DNA of 64,000 nt, from positions 248,001-312,000 of the forward strand of contig NZ_JAVREH010000001.1 of the NCBI RefSeq assembly GCF_031845305.1, in the 5' to 3' direction. Position 1 is the stretch's first letter, and the number at the start of each line of letters is the position of its first letter. Shown piece after piece: positions 8,467 through 17,594 of the stretch. The translations under genes were made by a program, and so were the position numbers. Under the pieces are notes generated by a model that saw only the letters and a program-made list of their open reading frames with translations, was not told the DNA's origin and made no database searches. The stretch is from Jatrophihabitans_A lederbergiae. GTDB taxonomy: Bacteria > Actinomycetota > Actinomycetes > Mycobacteriales > Jatrophihabitantaceae.

Positions 8467-9692
8467 GCTGTTTCTCCCGCGTGGGTGGCTGACTGTTCGC
8501 TGGCCGCTACCGCGGCCCCTTCACTGGCCGCTACCGCGGCGGCTTCACTGGCCGCTACCGCGGCGGCAACCGGGGTGGAGACGATCTCGCCGCCGTGCGT
8601 CACCACGACCCCGCGCTGGATCTCGTCGGCGAGGTCGATCGCCAGCTCGCCGTCGCGGACCAGATGGGTCACCAGCGCCGAGATGTTGCGCGACAGCGCC
8701 TGTGACGCACTGGTCGGCATCCGGGCCGGCAGGTTGGCGGCTCCGACGACGGTGACGCCGTTGTCGGTCACCAGTGTCTCGCCAGGACGGGACCCGGCCA
8801 CGTTGCCGCCCAGCGCGCTCGCCGCCAGGTCCACCAGAACCGATCCCGGCCGCATCCGGGCGACCGTGTCCGCTGGAACCAGCAGCGGTGGAACCCGGCC
8901 CGGCACCTGGGCGGTGGTGATCACGATGTCGTGCCGGGCGATGTGCTCTGCTAGTTCACGCTGCTGCGCCTCGCGCTCGTCGGCGGTCAGCTCGCGGGCG
9001 TAGCCACCGGTTCCGGCGGCAGCAATCCCCGCCTCCAGCTCGATGAACTTCGCACCGAGCGACTTCACCTCCTCGCGAGCCGCCGGGCGCACGTCGTAAC
9101 CGCTGACCACCGCGCCGAGCCGGCGGGCGGTGCCGATGGCCTGCAGTCCGGCGACGCCGGCGCCCAGCACCAGCACCGCGGCCGGCTTGGAGGTGCCGGC
9201 GGCGGTCATCAGCAGCGGGAAGAACCGGTCGTAGTGCTCGCCGGCTATCAGCACCGCCTTGTACCCCGCCACACTGGCCTGAGAGCTCAGCGCGTCCATG
9301 CCCTGCGCGCGGGTCAGCGTTCGCGGCAGCCCGTCCAGGCTGATGGCGGTGACCTTGGCGCGGCACAGCCGCCTGACCAGATCCGGGCTTGTCAGCGGCG
9401 CGAGCAGGCCGAGACAGGATTGCTCCGGGCGCAGCTGGTCCACCACGTCAGCGTCCGGCTGGCCGACCGACAGCACCAGGCCGGCTTCGGCGACGGCGGT
9501 GGCACGGTCGACGATGCGCGCGCCCTGAGCGGCGTAACCGGCGTCGGGAAACCAGGCGGACGCGCCGGCTCCGGTCTCGACGAGCACCTCCAGCCCTGCG
9601 GCCTTCAGGCGTCTGGCCCCGTCCGGGTCGAGCGCCACCCGGCGCTCGGAGCGGACGGTTTCGCGCAGCACCGCGACGCGCAATGAACTCAT
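8463..9692 (-). CDS. pntAa: NAD(P) transhydrogenase subunit alpha part 1 (NAD-binding)
   Basis: Soluble NAD(H)-binding dI domain of transhydrogenase, related to alanine dehydrogenase; 409 residues. Seen: RSERRVALDPD near the N-terminus, SQASVAGYKAVL, the Rossmann motif VLVLGAGVAGLQAIGTARRL, and VDLAASALGGN. A GGAGG sits nine bases before the ATG. The last ~40 residues are an Ala/Glu-rich tail built from three copies of an eight-residue unit ((A/G)AAVAASE type), encoded by a 24-bp tandem repeat; the tail falls after the conserved domain and is probably only a linker. Confidence 0.95.
   Translation of the reverse strand: MSSLRVAVLRETVRSERRVALDPDGARRLKAAGLEVLVETGAGASAWFPDAGYAAQGARIVDRATAVAEAGLVLSVGQPDADVVDQLRPEQSCLGLLAPLTSPDLVRRLCRAKVTAISLDGLPRTLTRAQGMDALSSQASVAGYKAVLIAGEHYDRFFPLLMTAAGTSKPAAVLVLGAGVAGLQAIGTARRLGAVVSGYDVRPAAREEVKSLGAKFIELEAGIAAAGTGGYARELTADEREAQQRELAEHIARHDIVITTAQVPGRVPPLLVPADTVARMRPGSVLVDLAASALGGNVAGSRPGETLVTDNGVTVVGAANLPARMPTSASQALSRNISALVTHLVRDGELAIDLADEIQRGVVVTHGGEIVSTPVAAAVAASEAAAVAASEGAAVAASEQSATHAGETA
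8496..8567. repeat. 24-bp tandem repeat, three copies, in the pntAa tail
   Basis: Three units beginning TTCRCTGGCCGCTACCGCGG at 8496, 8520 and 8544, nearly identical. The period is a multiple of three, so the reading frame is kept; it encodes the Ala-rich C-terminal tail of PntAa. Confidence 0.9.
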
Positions 9693-9952
9693 CCGTCGGG
9701 CCTCCGATCAGTGGGCCGGGCAACGTGGGGCGTCAGCCAACCTGACGTGGGCAGAACATTAGCGCCCGGACGGGGCGACACGGGTGACCTTGCCCACACC
9801 GATACCTGAGGGCCTTGCGGGTACGGCCAGGGCGGTACTCCCAAGTTGATAAGATGAATCGAATCTGCGCCGAGTCGGGCTGAACCGCGCCAGCAGTACG
9901 AGTAGCACGGTGGCGTCGGCCCGGGTGACGCACCCCGACTGAATTTGAGGCT
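9693..9952. promoter_or_regulatory. Divergent pntAa / rpoZ intergenic region
   Basis: No gene seen. For the reverse-strand pnt operon, TAATGT (complement of 9756-9761) fits a -10 element, and an inverted repeat CGTCAG-N5-CTGACG (9731-9747) lies between it and the start, possibly an operator or leader hairpin. For rpoZ, TAAGAT at 9850-9855 is a possible -10. All are read by eye. Confidence 0.4.
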
Positions 9953-10225
9953 ATGCGCGTGACCACCAGTTCTGGTCCCACCCCTGAAGGCATCACCAAC
10001 CCCCCGATCGACGAGTTGCTCGACCGCACCGGCTCGAAGTACGCGCTCGTCATCGTGGCCGCCAAGCGTGCCCGCCAGATCAACGCCTATTACAGCCAGC
10101 TCGGTGAGGGCCTGCTCGAGTACGTCGGTCCGATGGTCGAGACCGCTCCCCAAGAGAAGGCGCTGTCGATCGCGCTGCGCGAGATCAACTCGGATCTGAT
10201 CGAGTTCAAGCCCTCCGAAGCCTGA
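9953..10225 (+). CDS. rpoZ: RNA polymerase omega subunit
   Basis: Small RNA polymerase subunit that chaperones beta-prime. The 90 residues contain GITNPPIDELLDR, KYALVIVAAKRARQIN and YYSQLGEGLLEYVGP, diagnostic for actinobacterial omega. The start is uncertain: ATG 9953 has GAGG only two bases upstream, whereas GTG 9959 (two codons later) has the same GAGG at eight bases and may be the true start. It sits in the conserved order before coaBC and metK. Confidence 0.95.
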   Translation: MRVTTSSGPTPEGITNPPIDELLDRTGSKYALVIVAAKRARQINAYYSQLGEGLLEYVGPMVETAPQEKALSIALREINSDLIEFKPSEA

Positions 10226-10253
10226 CACCCGCTCGGGTCCGGGAACTGAAGCG

Positions 10254-11513
10254 ATGTCAGGTTCGATGCCCGAGGTACCGGCGTTGCCGGCCGTCCGGCG
10301 AATCGTCCTCGGCGTCGCCGGCGGCATCGCTGCCTACAAGGTCGCCGACCTGCTCCGCAAGCTCACCGAGGCCGGCCACGATGTCACGGTGGTCCCCACC
10401 GCGTCCGCGTTGAAGTTCGTCGGTGCGCCGACCTGGGCCGCCCTGTCGCACAATCCGGTCGCGACCGATGTCTGGACCGCAGCCGAGGACGTGCCGCACG
10501 TGCAGCTCGGCCGCCGGGCAGACCTTGTGCTCGTCGCGCCGGCCACCGCTGACCTGCTCGCCAAGGCCGCTTCTGGTTTCGCCGACGATCTGCTGACCAA
10601 CACCCTGCTGACCGCGCGCTGCCCGGTGCTGTTCGCGCCGGCCATGCACACCGAGATGTGGCAGCACCCCGCCACGGTAGAGAACGTGGCGACCCTGCGC
10701 CGCCGTGGCGCCGTGGTGGTGGAGCCGGCTTCCGGCCGGCTGACCGGATCCGACACCGGTCAGGGGCGGCTGCCCGAGCCGGCCGAGATCGCGCGGCTCG
10801 CCGAGCTGCTGCTTCGCCGCCCCGACGCGCTATCGCCTGACCTCATCGGCCGACGCGTTCTCATCACTGCCGGTGGCACCCGTGAGCCGCTGGATCCGGT
10901 GCGCTTTCTCGGCAACCGCTCATCGGGCAGGCAAGGCTTCGATCTCGCGACTGTGGCCGCGGCACGGGGTGCCCGGGTCACTCTGGTGGCCGCCAATGTC
11001 GATCTTCCGCCGCCGGCCGGCACAGAGGTTCTCCGGGTGTCGAGCACCGAGGAGCTTCGGGAGGCGACGCACGGCGCGGCCAAGGACGCCGAGGTCGTCA
11101 TCATGGCCGCCGCCGTCGCCGACTTCCGCCCGCTCACCCGCGCCCGAAGCAAGATAAAGAAGTCCGACGCGGCGCCGACCGCGATCGAGCTGGTCCGCAA
11201 TCCCGATGTGCTCGCCGAACTCGTGGCAGGACGAGCCACCGGCCAGCTCAACACGGCGGTGATCGTCGGCTTCGCCGCCGAGACCGGTGACGAGGACGGC
11301 GACGTCCTCACGCACGGCCGCGCCAAGCTCGCCCGTAAGGGGTGTGACCTGCTCGTGGTCAACGCCGTGGGCGAGGGCAAGGCCTTCGGCCAACCGGACA
11401 ACGCCGGTGTCCTGCTCGGCGCCGACGGCTCCGAGGTCCAGATCCCCCTCGGGCCCAAAATGGTGCTCGCCGCCGCCGTGTGCGATGCGGTCGCGGGCCT
11501 ACTTCCTCGTTAG
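10254..11513 (+). CDS. coaBC: Bifunctional phosphopantothenoylcysteine decarboxylase / phosphopantothenate-cysteine ligase
   Basis: Two successive steps of coenzyme A synthesis. The N-terminal CoaC flavoprotein half (to about residue 190) has GVAGGIAAYKVADLLRKL, the conserved His in WAALSHNPV, and FADDLLTNTLLTARCPV; its APAMHTEMW has His where most relatives have Asn. The C-terminal CoaB half starts at RRVLITAGGTREPLDPVRF with NRSSGRQG and the KIKKSD lysines. 419 residues is normal for the fusion. A second ATG four codons in (10266) is a possible alternative start. Its TAG stop is part of a TAGACT that may be the metK promoter. Confidence 0.96.
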   Translation: MSGSMPEVPALPAVRRIVLGVAGGIAAYKVADLLRKLTEAGHDVTVVPTASALKFVGAPTWAALSHNPVATDVWTAAEDVPHVQLGRRADLVLVAPATADLLAKAASGFADDLLTNTLLTARCPVLFAPAMHTEMWQHPATVENVATLRRRGAVVVEPASGRLTGSDTGQGRLPEPAEIARLAELLLRRPDALSPDLIGRRVLITAGGTREPLDPVRFLGNRSSGRQGFDLATVAAARGARVTLVAANVDLPPPAGTEVLRVSSTEELREATHGAAKDAEVVIMAAAVADFRPLTRARSKIKKSDAAPTAIELVRNPDVLAELVAGRATGQLNTAVIVGFAAETGDEDGDVLTHGRAKLARKGCDLLVVNAVGEGKAFGQPDNAGVLLGADGSEVQIPLGPKMVLAAAVCDAVAGLLPR

Positions 11514-11516
11514 ACT
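11511..11516 (+). promoter_or_regulatory. Possible -10 element for metK
   Basis: TAGACT overlaps the coaBC stop codon and lies 30 bases before the metK GTG, leaving a ~24-base leader with an AGGAGC ribosome-binding site. The same hexamer precedes def, rpe and the pheS leader in this window. There is no room for a SAM riboswitch. Confidence 0.45.
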
Positions 11517-11546
11517 CAGTTCGCCATCACACCTCTAGGAGCATTC

Positions 11547-12749
<1,203 letters not shown>

Positions 12750-12764
12750 TCGCACTCGATTACC

Positions 12765-12798
12765 AGCGGGGTCGGGCTCTTCGGAGTCCGGCCCCGCT
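12765..12798 (+). terminator. metK terminator hairpin with TTCG tetraloop
   Basis: A 15-bp stem (12765-12779 with 12784-12798, two G-T wobbles) closed by TTCG, 16 bases after the metK stop. There is no U-run, as is usual for high-GC actinobacterial terminators. Confidence 0.75.
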
Positions 12799-12876
12799 GT
12801 GCTGTGCGGCTGAGCTGGTTCGGGCTGAGCTGAATCGGATACCGGAACAGTCGGTGCCGGCTGGTAGGCATATCCC

Positions 12877-14904
12877 GTGAGCACGACGCAGGCCAACCCG
12901 ACCGGACGGGCACGAGTGACCCGGCCCGCCGGTTCGCCGCGCCGTGACCGGCACCCCGCGGACACGCTGCCGGTCGCCCGGGTGATGGTCGACTCTCCGC
13001 TGCCGCACCTGGACCGGCCCTTCGACTATCTCATTCCCGCGGAGTTGGCAGACGTCGTCGTGCCCGGCTCACGGGTTCGGGTCCGCTTCGCCGGGCGCCT
13101 TCTCGACGCCTGGGTGCTGCGGCGGCTCGAAGCCAGCGAGCACGACGGCAGGCTGGCCTACCTGGAGCGGGGTGTCGGTGACGAGCCGGTGCTGACGCCC
13201 GAGACCACAGAGCTGTTCCACGCAGTCGCACACCGCTGGGCCGGCACCTTCGCCGACGTGCTTCGCTTGGGAGTGCCGCCCCGGCATGCCCGCGCCGAAG
13301 CAGCCGTGTCCGCCCAGCCGTCCCCCCTGCCCACGCCGCCGGACACCTCGCGCTGGGCTCGTTACCGTGCCGGCGCGGCGTTTTTGACCGCCGTCTCGAA
13401 CGGCCGTGCCGCTAGAGCGGTATGGAATGCCACGCCGGACGAGGACTGGGCCGCCCGGATCGCCGAGGCCGTGCAGGCGGCCCTTGCCGCAGGCCATGGC
13501 GCGCTGGTGGTCACTCCGGATGCCCGGGACGCCCGCCGGGTGGACGAGGCGCTCACCGCCCTGCTGCCGAAGGGCGCGCATGTGACGCTCACCGCGGACC
13601 TGGGACCCGAGGCACGCTACCGGCGCTGGCTGGCCGTCCGCCGTGGCGCGGTCAAGGCGGTGGTCGGCAACCGCGCCGCGGTGCTGGCGCCGGTGGCCGA
13701 CCTGGGGCTGATCGTGGTCTGGGACGACGGCGACAACCTGCATGCCGAGCCCCGCGCGCCCTATCCGCACGCCCGTGACGTCGCCGTGCTCCGGTCGGCG
13801 ATGGGCGGCGTGCCGCTGCTGGTCGGCGGGTTCGCCCGGACCGCCGAATCGGCGCTGTTGGTGGAATCCGGCTGGGCCCAGCCCATCGTCGCCGACCGCG
13901 CGGTGCTGCGCGCCGCTACGCCCCGCATCGTCGCCCTGGGCGATGACGTCGAACTGGAGCGTGACCCGGCGGCACGCTCGGCGCGGCTGCCGGCCCTGGC
14001 CTTCCGGACGGCCCGGGCCGCACTCACCGCCGACCGTCCGGTGCTGGTGCAGGTGCCCAGGCGCGGTTATCAACCGAGCCTGGCATGTGCCCGCGACCGC
14101 AGTCCGGCCCGCTGCGAGCACTGCCACGGCCCGCTCGCCGCGGCGGCCCGGCAGGCCGTGCCCACCTGCCGCTGGTGTGGACGCCTCGCGGTCGACTGGC
14201 ACTGCCCGCTGTGCCAGGGCACCCAGCTGCGGGCCAGTGTGGTGGGGTCGAGTCGGACCGCCGAAGAACTCGGACGCGCGTTCCCCGGTGTGGTCACCCG
14301 CACCAGCGCCGGGGACGCGGTCCTCACCGATATCCCGGCCGGACCCTCTGTGGTGGTCGCCACGCCTGGGGCCGAACCCAGCGTGCCCGGTGGCTACGGT
14401 GCGGCGTTGCTGCTGGACGGCTGGTCGCTGCTGTCCCGACCGGACCTGCGGGCGGCCGAAGAGGCCCTGCGCCGGTGGGCGAACGCCGTGTCGCTGGTCG
14501 CTCCGGACGGGACCGTGATCGTGGGCGCCGACGAGTCCCTGCCCGTCGTACAGGCCCTGGTCCGGTGGGATCCGGCCGGCTATGCCGAGCGGGAGCTGGC
14601 CGACCGCCGCGAGCTGGACTTTCCGCCGGTGTCCCGGCTCGCCTCGCTCACCGGCGCCCCTGCCGACATCGCCGAGCTGCTGTCGCTGGCCCAGCTGCCG
14701 GCCTCCGCCGAGGAGCTGGGCTCGGTTCCGGTGCAGCCGGCCCGGGGTCCGGAGCCGGTCGAGCAGCTCCGCAGCCTGATCCGGGTTCCCCGTCGCGACG
14801 GCATCGCCCTAGCGGAGGCGCTACACGCGGCCGCTGCGATCCGGTCGGCGAAGAAATCGGGCTCCGCCGTCCGGGTCGCCCTCGATCCGCTGGAGCTCTT
14901 CTAG
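12877..14904 (+). CDS. priA: PriA-like primosomal protein N', ATPase motifs lost
   Basis: 675 residues, homologous along its length to PriA, the replication-restart helicase. The N-terminal 3'-DNA-binding part (VARVMVDSPLPHLDRPFDYL) and the cysteine-rich zinc module (CEHCHG...CRWCG...CPLCQG, around residues 408-447) are kept. The Walker A region, where GxTGSGKT is expected, reads WNATPDEDW, and the DEEH motif reads WDDGDN, so ATP binding and hydrolysis look impossible. This degenerate form is known across actinobacteria, where helicase activity is doubtful. GTG start; TAGGCA five bases before it may be a weak -10. Confidence 0.9.
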   Translation: MSTTQANPTGRARVTRPAGSPRRDRHPADTLPVARVMVDSPLPHLDRPFDYLIPAELADVVVPGSRVRVRFAGRLLDAWVLRRLEASEHDGRLAYLERGVGDEPVLTPETTELFHAVAHRWAGTFADVLRLGVPPRHARAEAAVSAQPSPLPTPPDTSRWARYRAGAAFLTAVSNGRAARAVWNATPDEDWAARIAEAVQAALAAGHGALVVTPDARDARRVDEALTALLPKGAHVTLTADLGPEARYRRWLAVRRGAVKAVVGNRAAVLAPVADLGLIVVWDDGDNLHAEPRAPYPHARDVAVLRSAMGGVPLLVGGFARTAESALLVESGWAQPIVADRAVLRAATPRIVALGDDVELERDPAARSARLPALAFRTARAALTADRPVLVQVPRRGYQPSLACARDRSPARCEHCHGPLAAAARQAVPTCRWCGRLAVDWHCPLCQGTQLRASVVGSSRTAEELGRAFPGVVTRTSAGDAVLTDIPAGPSVVVATPGAEPSVPGGYGAALLLDGWSLLSRPDLRAAEEALRRWANAVSLVAPDGTVIVGADESLPVVQALVRWDPAGYAERELADRRELDFPPVSRLASLTGAPADIAELLSLAQLPASAEELGSVPVQPARGPEPVEQLRSLIRVPRRDGIALAEALHAAAAIRSAKKSGSAVRVALDPLELF

Positions 14905-15016
14905 CAGCGCCCGAGGTTGGTATGCCGTCCGGCCGCCATGGCGGCTCAGGGATATACCAACCCCGCCGGGACGGGGCGGCGCCGTGCATACGGGGGCCGC
15001 GCTCATGACAGCGGGG
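14905..15016. terminator. Convergent priA / MFS region with nested inverted repeats
   Basis: GGTTGGTAT (14915-14923) is exactly complementary to ATACCAACC (14954-14962), enclosing a perfect 14-base palindrome (14932-14945); a CCCCGCCGGGACGGGG-type hairpin follows. Lying between two converging genes, this is best read as a bidirectional terminator, although the long outer arms are unusual. Confidence 0.55.
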
Positions 15017-16900
15017 CTAGCGGTCGGAGACCCCGCCGTGGTCGGCCAGCGCCTCCTCGAAGGCAACGTCCTGATCCGGGATGCCGTCCAGCGCGGCAGC
15101 CTCACGGGCCAGCGCCACCCCGGCACTCTCGTGGCTCGGGGCGTCAGCATCCACGGCATCGGCATCCACGGCATCGGCATCCACGGCATCGGCATCCACG
15201 GCGTCGACTGCAACCATGCCCGTCTCGCCGTGCACGAACCGCTCACCGCGCATCAGCGAGGCGACGGCCGCGATCAGCAGCATGACGATCGACACGCCGA
15301 ACGCGATGGCCAGGCCGTGCCGGAACGGGTCGGCGATGAGGTGCGGAAAGAACGAGCGTCCGGTGAGGGTGGCCACGTCCACGCCCGAGCCCGGCTGCAA
15401 CTGCTGGGGATCGACCTGCTCCACGAGCGCCTTGATCGGGTTGTCGCCGAGGAACGCCGCGAACAGGGTGCCGACCGGGGGAGTGTGCGAAATGGTGTGC
15501 GCCGCGTCCGGGCTGATGCCGAGCCGGGTCAGGCCGGCGTACATCGAGTCGGGGAGCCGAGCCGCCAGCCCGACCGCCATCAGGGTGAAGAACCCGCCCA
15601 TGGACAGCACCATGCCGGCGTTCATCCCGGTCGCCCGGACACCCGAGGCGGCACCGCGCTCGTGCGCCGGCACGGAGTTCATGATCGCGGCGGAGTTGGG
15701 CGCCGCGAGCAGCCCCATGCCGATGCCGTTCAGGGCCAGCAACGTCGCGAAGATCAGGTAGTTGAAGTCGGCGGAAATGGCCATCAGCCCGCCGAAGGTG
15801 GCGGCCGTGAGCAACAGCCCGCCGGTGGAGAACGCCCGCGCGCCGAACCGGTCGGACAGCGCGCCGGAGGCCGGTCCAGCCACGAGGAAGCCGATGGTCA
15901 GTGGCAGCATGTAAATGCCGGCCCACAGCGGAGTGCTGGCGAAGTCGTAGCCGTGCAGCGGCAGCCAGATTCCCTGCAGCCAGATGATCAGCATGAACTG
16001 CAGGCCACCGCGGGCCATCGAGGACAGGAAGTTGACCGTTTGGCCCGCGGCGAACGCCCGGATCCGGAACAGCTTGAGGTCCATCATCGGGTCGCTGACG
16101 CGGGTCTCGATGATGCCGAAGGCGAGAAGTAGCACCACGCCGCCGATCAGACCGGTGAGCACCTTGGGCGACGTCCAGCCCATGGTGTGTCCGCCGTAGG
16201 GCTGCAGGCCGTACGTGATGGCCACCAGAATCCCGATCAGGCCGATACCGAACGTCAGGTTGCCCCACCAGTCGATCGCAGTCTTGACGCGGTTGTCGCG
16301 CGGCTTGTCACGCAGGGTGCGGTAGCCCATCCAGGTGCCCCAGATGCCGATCGGGACGCTCACCCAGAAGACCGCGCGCCAGTGCCACTCCGACAGCAGG
16401 CCGCCGACCACCAGGCCGGCGAAGGACCCGCCGATGCCCGCGACCTGGTTGACGCCGAGGGCGAAGCCGCGGCGGTCGGGAGGAAAGGCGTCGGTGATGA
16501 TGGCGGTGGAGTTGGCGGTCAGCATGGCGCCGCCGACGCCCTGGACGACCCGCAGCGCGATCAGCTCCAGCGCTCCCGCCGACCCGGTGTTGGGCACCAG
16601 GGCGCACAGCACGGAGGCGACCGTGAACACCAGGAATCCCAGGTTGAACAGCTTGGCCCGACCGTACTGGTCGCCCAGGCGGCCGAAGGTCACCACGAGC
16701 ACGGCCGTCACCAGCAGATAGCCCATCAGCATCCACAGCAGGTAGGAGATGTTGGCGGGGGCGAGCGGGTTGAGCCCGAGACCCTCGAAGATCGCCGGCA
16801 GCGAGATCAACAGGATCGAGGAGTTCAAGGTGGCGGCGAGGATGCCGACCGTGGTGACGGACAGCGCGATGCGCCGGTCGTGCGCGGCAGTTGTGGACAC
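15017..16900 (-). CDS. MFS drug-type exporter, DHA2 (14-helix) family
   Basis: 627-residue membrane protein of the EmrB/QacA type. About 14 hydrophobic helices can be traced; motif A is GRLGDQYGRAK after the second helix, and motif C lies around ALGVNQVAGIGGSFAGLVVG. Probably a proton-driven efflux pump; the substrate cannot be read from sequence. GTG start with an AGAAGGGAA ribosome-binding site. The final ~65 residues are cytoplasmic and include five-residue DAVDA repeats encoded by a 15-bp DNA repeat. An inverted repeat just upstream may bind a repressor; no adjacent regulator gene is present. Confidence 0.9.
   Translation of the reverse strand: MSTTAAHDRRIALSVTTVGILAATLNSSILLISLPAIFEGLGLNPLAPANISYLLWMLMGYLLVTAVLVVTFGRLGDQYGRAKLFNLGFLVFTVASVLCALVPNTGSAGALELIALRVVQGVGGAMLTANSTAIITDAFPPDRRGFALGVNQVAGIGGSFAGLVVGGLLSEWHWRAVFWVSVPIGIWGTWMGYRTLRDKPRDNRVKTAIDWWGNLTFGIGLIGILVAITYGLQPYGGHTMGWTSPKVLTGLIGGVVLLLAFGIIETRVSDPMMDLKLFRIRAFAAGQTVNFLSSMARGGLQFMLIIWLQGIWLPLHGYDFASTPLWAGIYMLPLTIGFLVAGPASGALSDRFGARAFSTGGLLLTAATFGGLMAISADFNYLIFATLLALNGIGMGLLAAPNSAAIMNSVPAHERGAASGVRATGMNAGMVLSMGGFFTLMAVGLAARLPDSMYAGLTRLGISPDAAHTISHTPPVGTLFAAFLGDNPIKALVEQVDPQQLQPGSGVDVATLTGRSFFPHLIADPFRHGLAIAFGVSIVMLLIAAVASLMRGERFVHGETGMVAVDAVDADAVDADAVDADAVDADAPSHESAGVALAREAAALDGIPDQDVAFEEALADHGGVSDR
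15148..15207. repeat. 15-bp tandem repeat, four copies, in the MFS exporter tail
   Basis: CATCCACGGCATCGG units begin at 15148, 15163, 15178 and 15193. In-frame; encodes (DAVDA)n on the reverse strand in the cytoplasmic C-terminal tail. Confidence 0.9.
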
Positions 16901-16916
16901 AGTGATTCCCTTCTTC

Positions 16917-16931
16917 GTTAGCCAGACTAAC
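16917..16931 (-). promoter_or_regulatory. Possible operator of the MFS exporter
   Basis: Inverted repeat GTTAG-CCAGA-CTAAC located 17-31 bases upstream of the exporter start codon. Its size and position resemble TetR/MarR-type operators of drug exporters. Confidence 0.45.
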
Positions 16932-17005
16932 TACTACCGGGACTGCGTGGCAATCCGGTAACGCGCGCGTTGCGCCGTGGCTGCCCCGCCCACGCGAAGG
17001 GTCCA

Positions 17006-17011
17006 TAGACT
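17006..17011 (+). promoter_or_regulatory. -10 element (TAGACT) for leaderless def
   Basis: TAGACT ends seven bases before the def GTG and there is no Shine-Dalgarno sequence between, as expected for a leaderless transcript. Confidence 0.55.
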
Positions 17012-17018
17012 GGGCCTC

Positions 17019-17594
17019 GTGACCGTGCAGCCCATCCGCCTCTTCGGCGATCCCGTCCTCCGTACGCCTGCCGAACCGGTGACAGTGTTCGACAAGGAGC
17101 TCCGCCGGCTGGTGGACGACATGACCGAGACCATGATCGACGCGCCGGGTGCGGGCCTCGCGGCTCCGCAGGTCGGCGTCGGGCTGCGGGTGTTCACGTA
17201 CCGGGTGTCGGAGGAGGAGCAGGGTCACCTGATCAACCCGGTGCTGCACTTTCCGTCCGAGGAGACCCAGGACGGACCCGAGGGCTGCCTTTCCATTCCG
17301 GGCCTGTTCTGGGACTGCCGCCGGCTCGAACATGTGGTTGCGCACGGGCAGAATTACTACGGCGACCCGATCACCGTCGTCGGCACCGCCAAGCTGTCGC
17401 GCGCCATCCAGCACGAGGTCGACCACCTCGACGGCGTGCTGTTCATCGACCGGCTCGACCCGGAGACCCGCAAGGCGGCGCTCGCCGAGATCCGCAACGC
17501 CGAATGGGCCGGCCTCACTCCGCCGGTCGTCAAACTCAGCCCGCACGCCGGGATCTTCGCGCCGGGATCGGCCGGCCGAGGCTCGACCGCGTGA
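17019..17594 (+). CDS. def: Peptide deformylase
   Basis: Metalloenzyme that removes the formyl group from nascent proteins. All three motifs are present: GAGLAAPQVGV, EGCLSIPG (metal-binding Cys) and QHEVDHLDG (two metal His and the catalytic Glu). 191 residues from the GTG chosen here; a longer frame exists upstream but the extra residues do not resemble the family, and a -10 sequence lies just before this GTG. Overlaps fmt by four bases (GTGA), coupling deformylase to formyltransferase. Confidence 0.96.
   Translation: MTVQPIRLFGDPVLRTPAEPVTVFDKELRRLVDDMTETMIDAPGAGLAAPQVGVGLRVFTYRVSEEEQGHLINPVLHFPSEETQDGPEGCLSIPGLFWDCRRLEHVVAHGQNYYGDPITVVGTAKLSRAIQHEVDHLDGVLFIDRLDPETRKAALAEIRNAEWAGLTPPVVKLSPHAGIFAPGSAGRGSTA

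Noticed and set aside
11514..11546. SAM riboswitch before metK
   Set aside because: Only 33 bases separate the genes and they contain just a ribosome-binding site.
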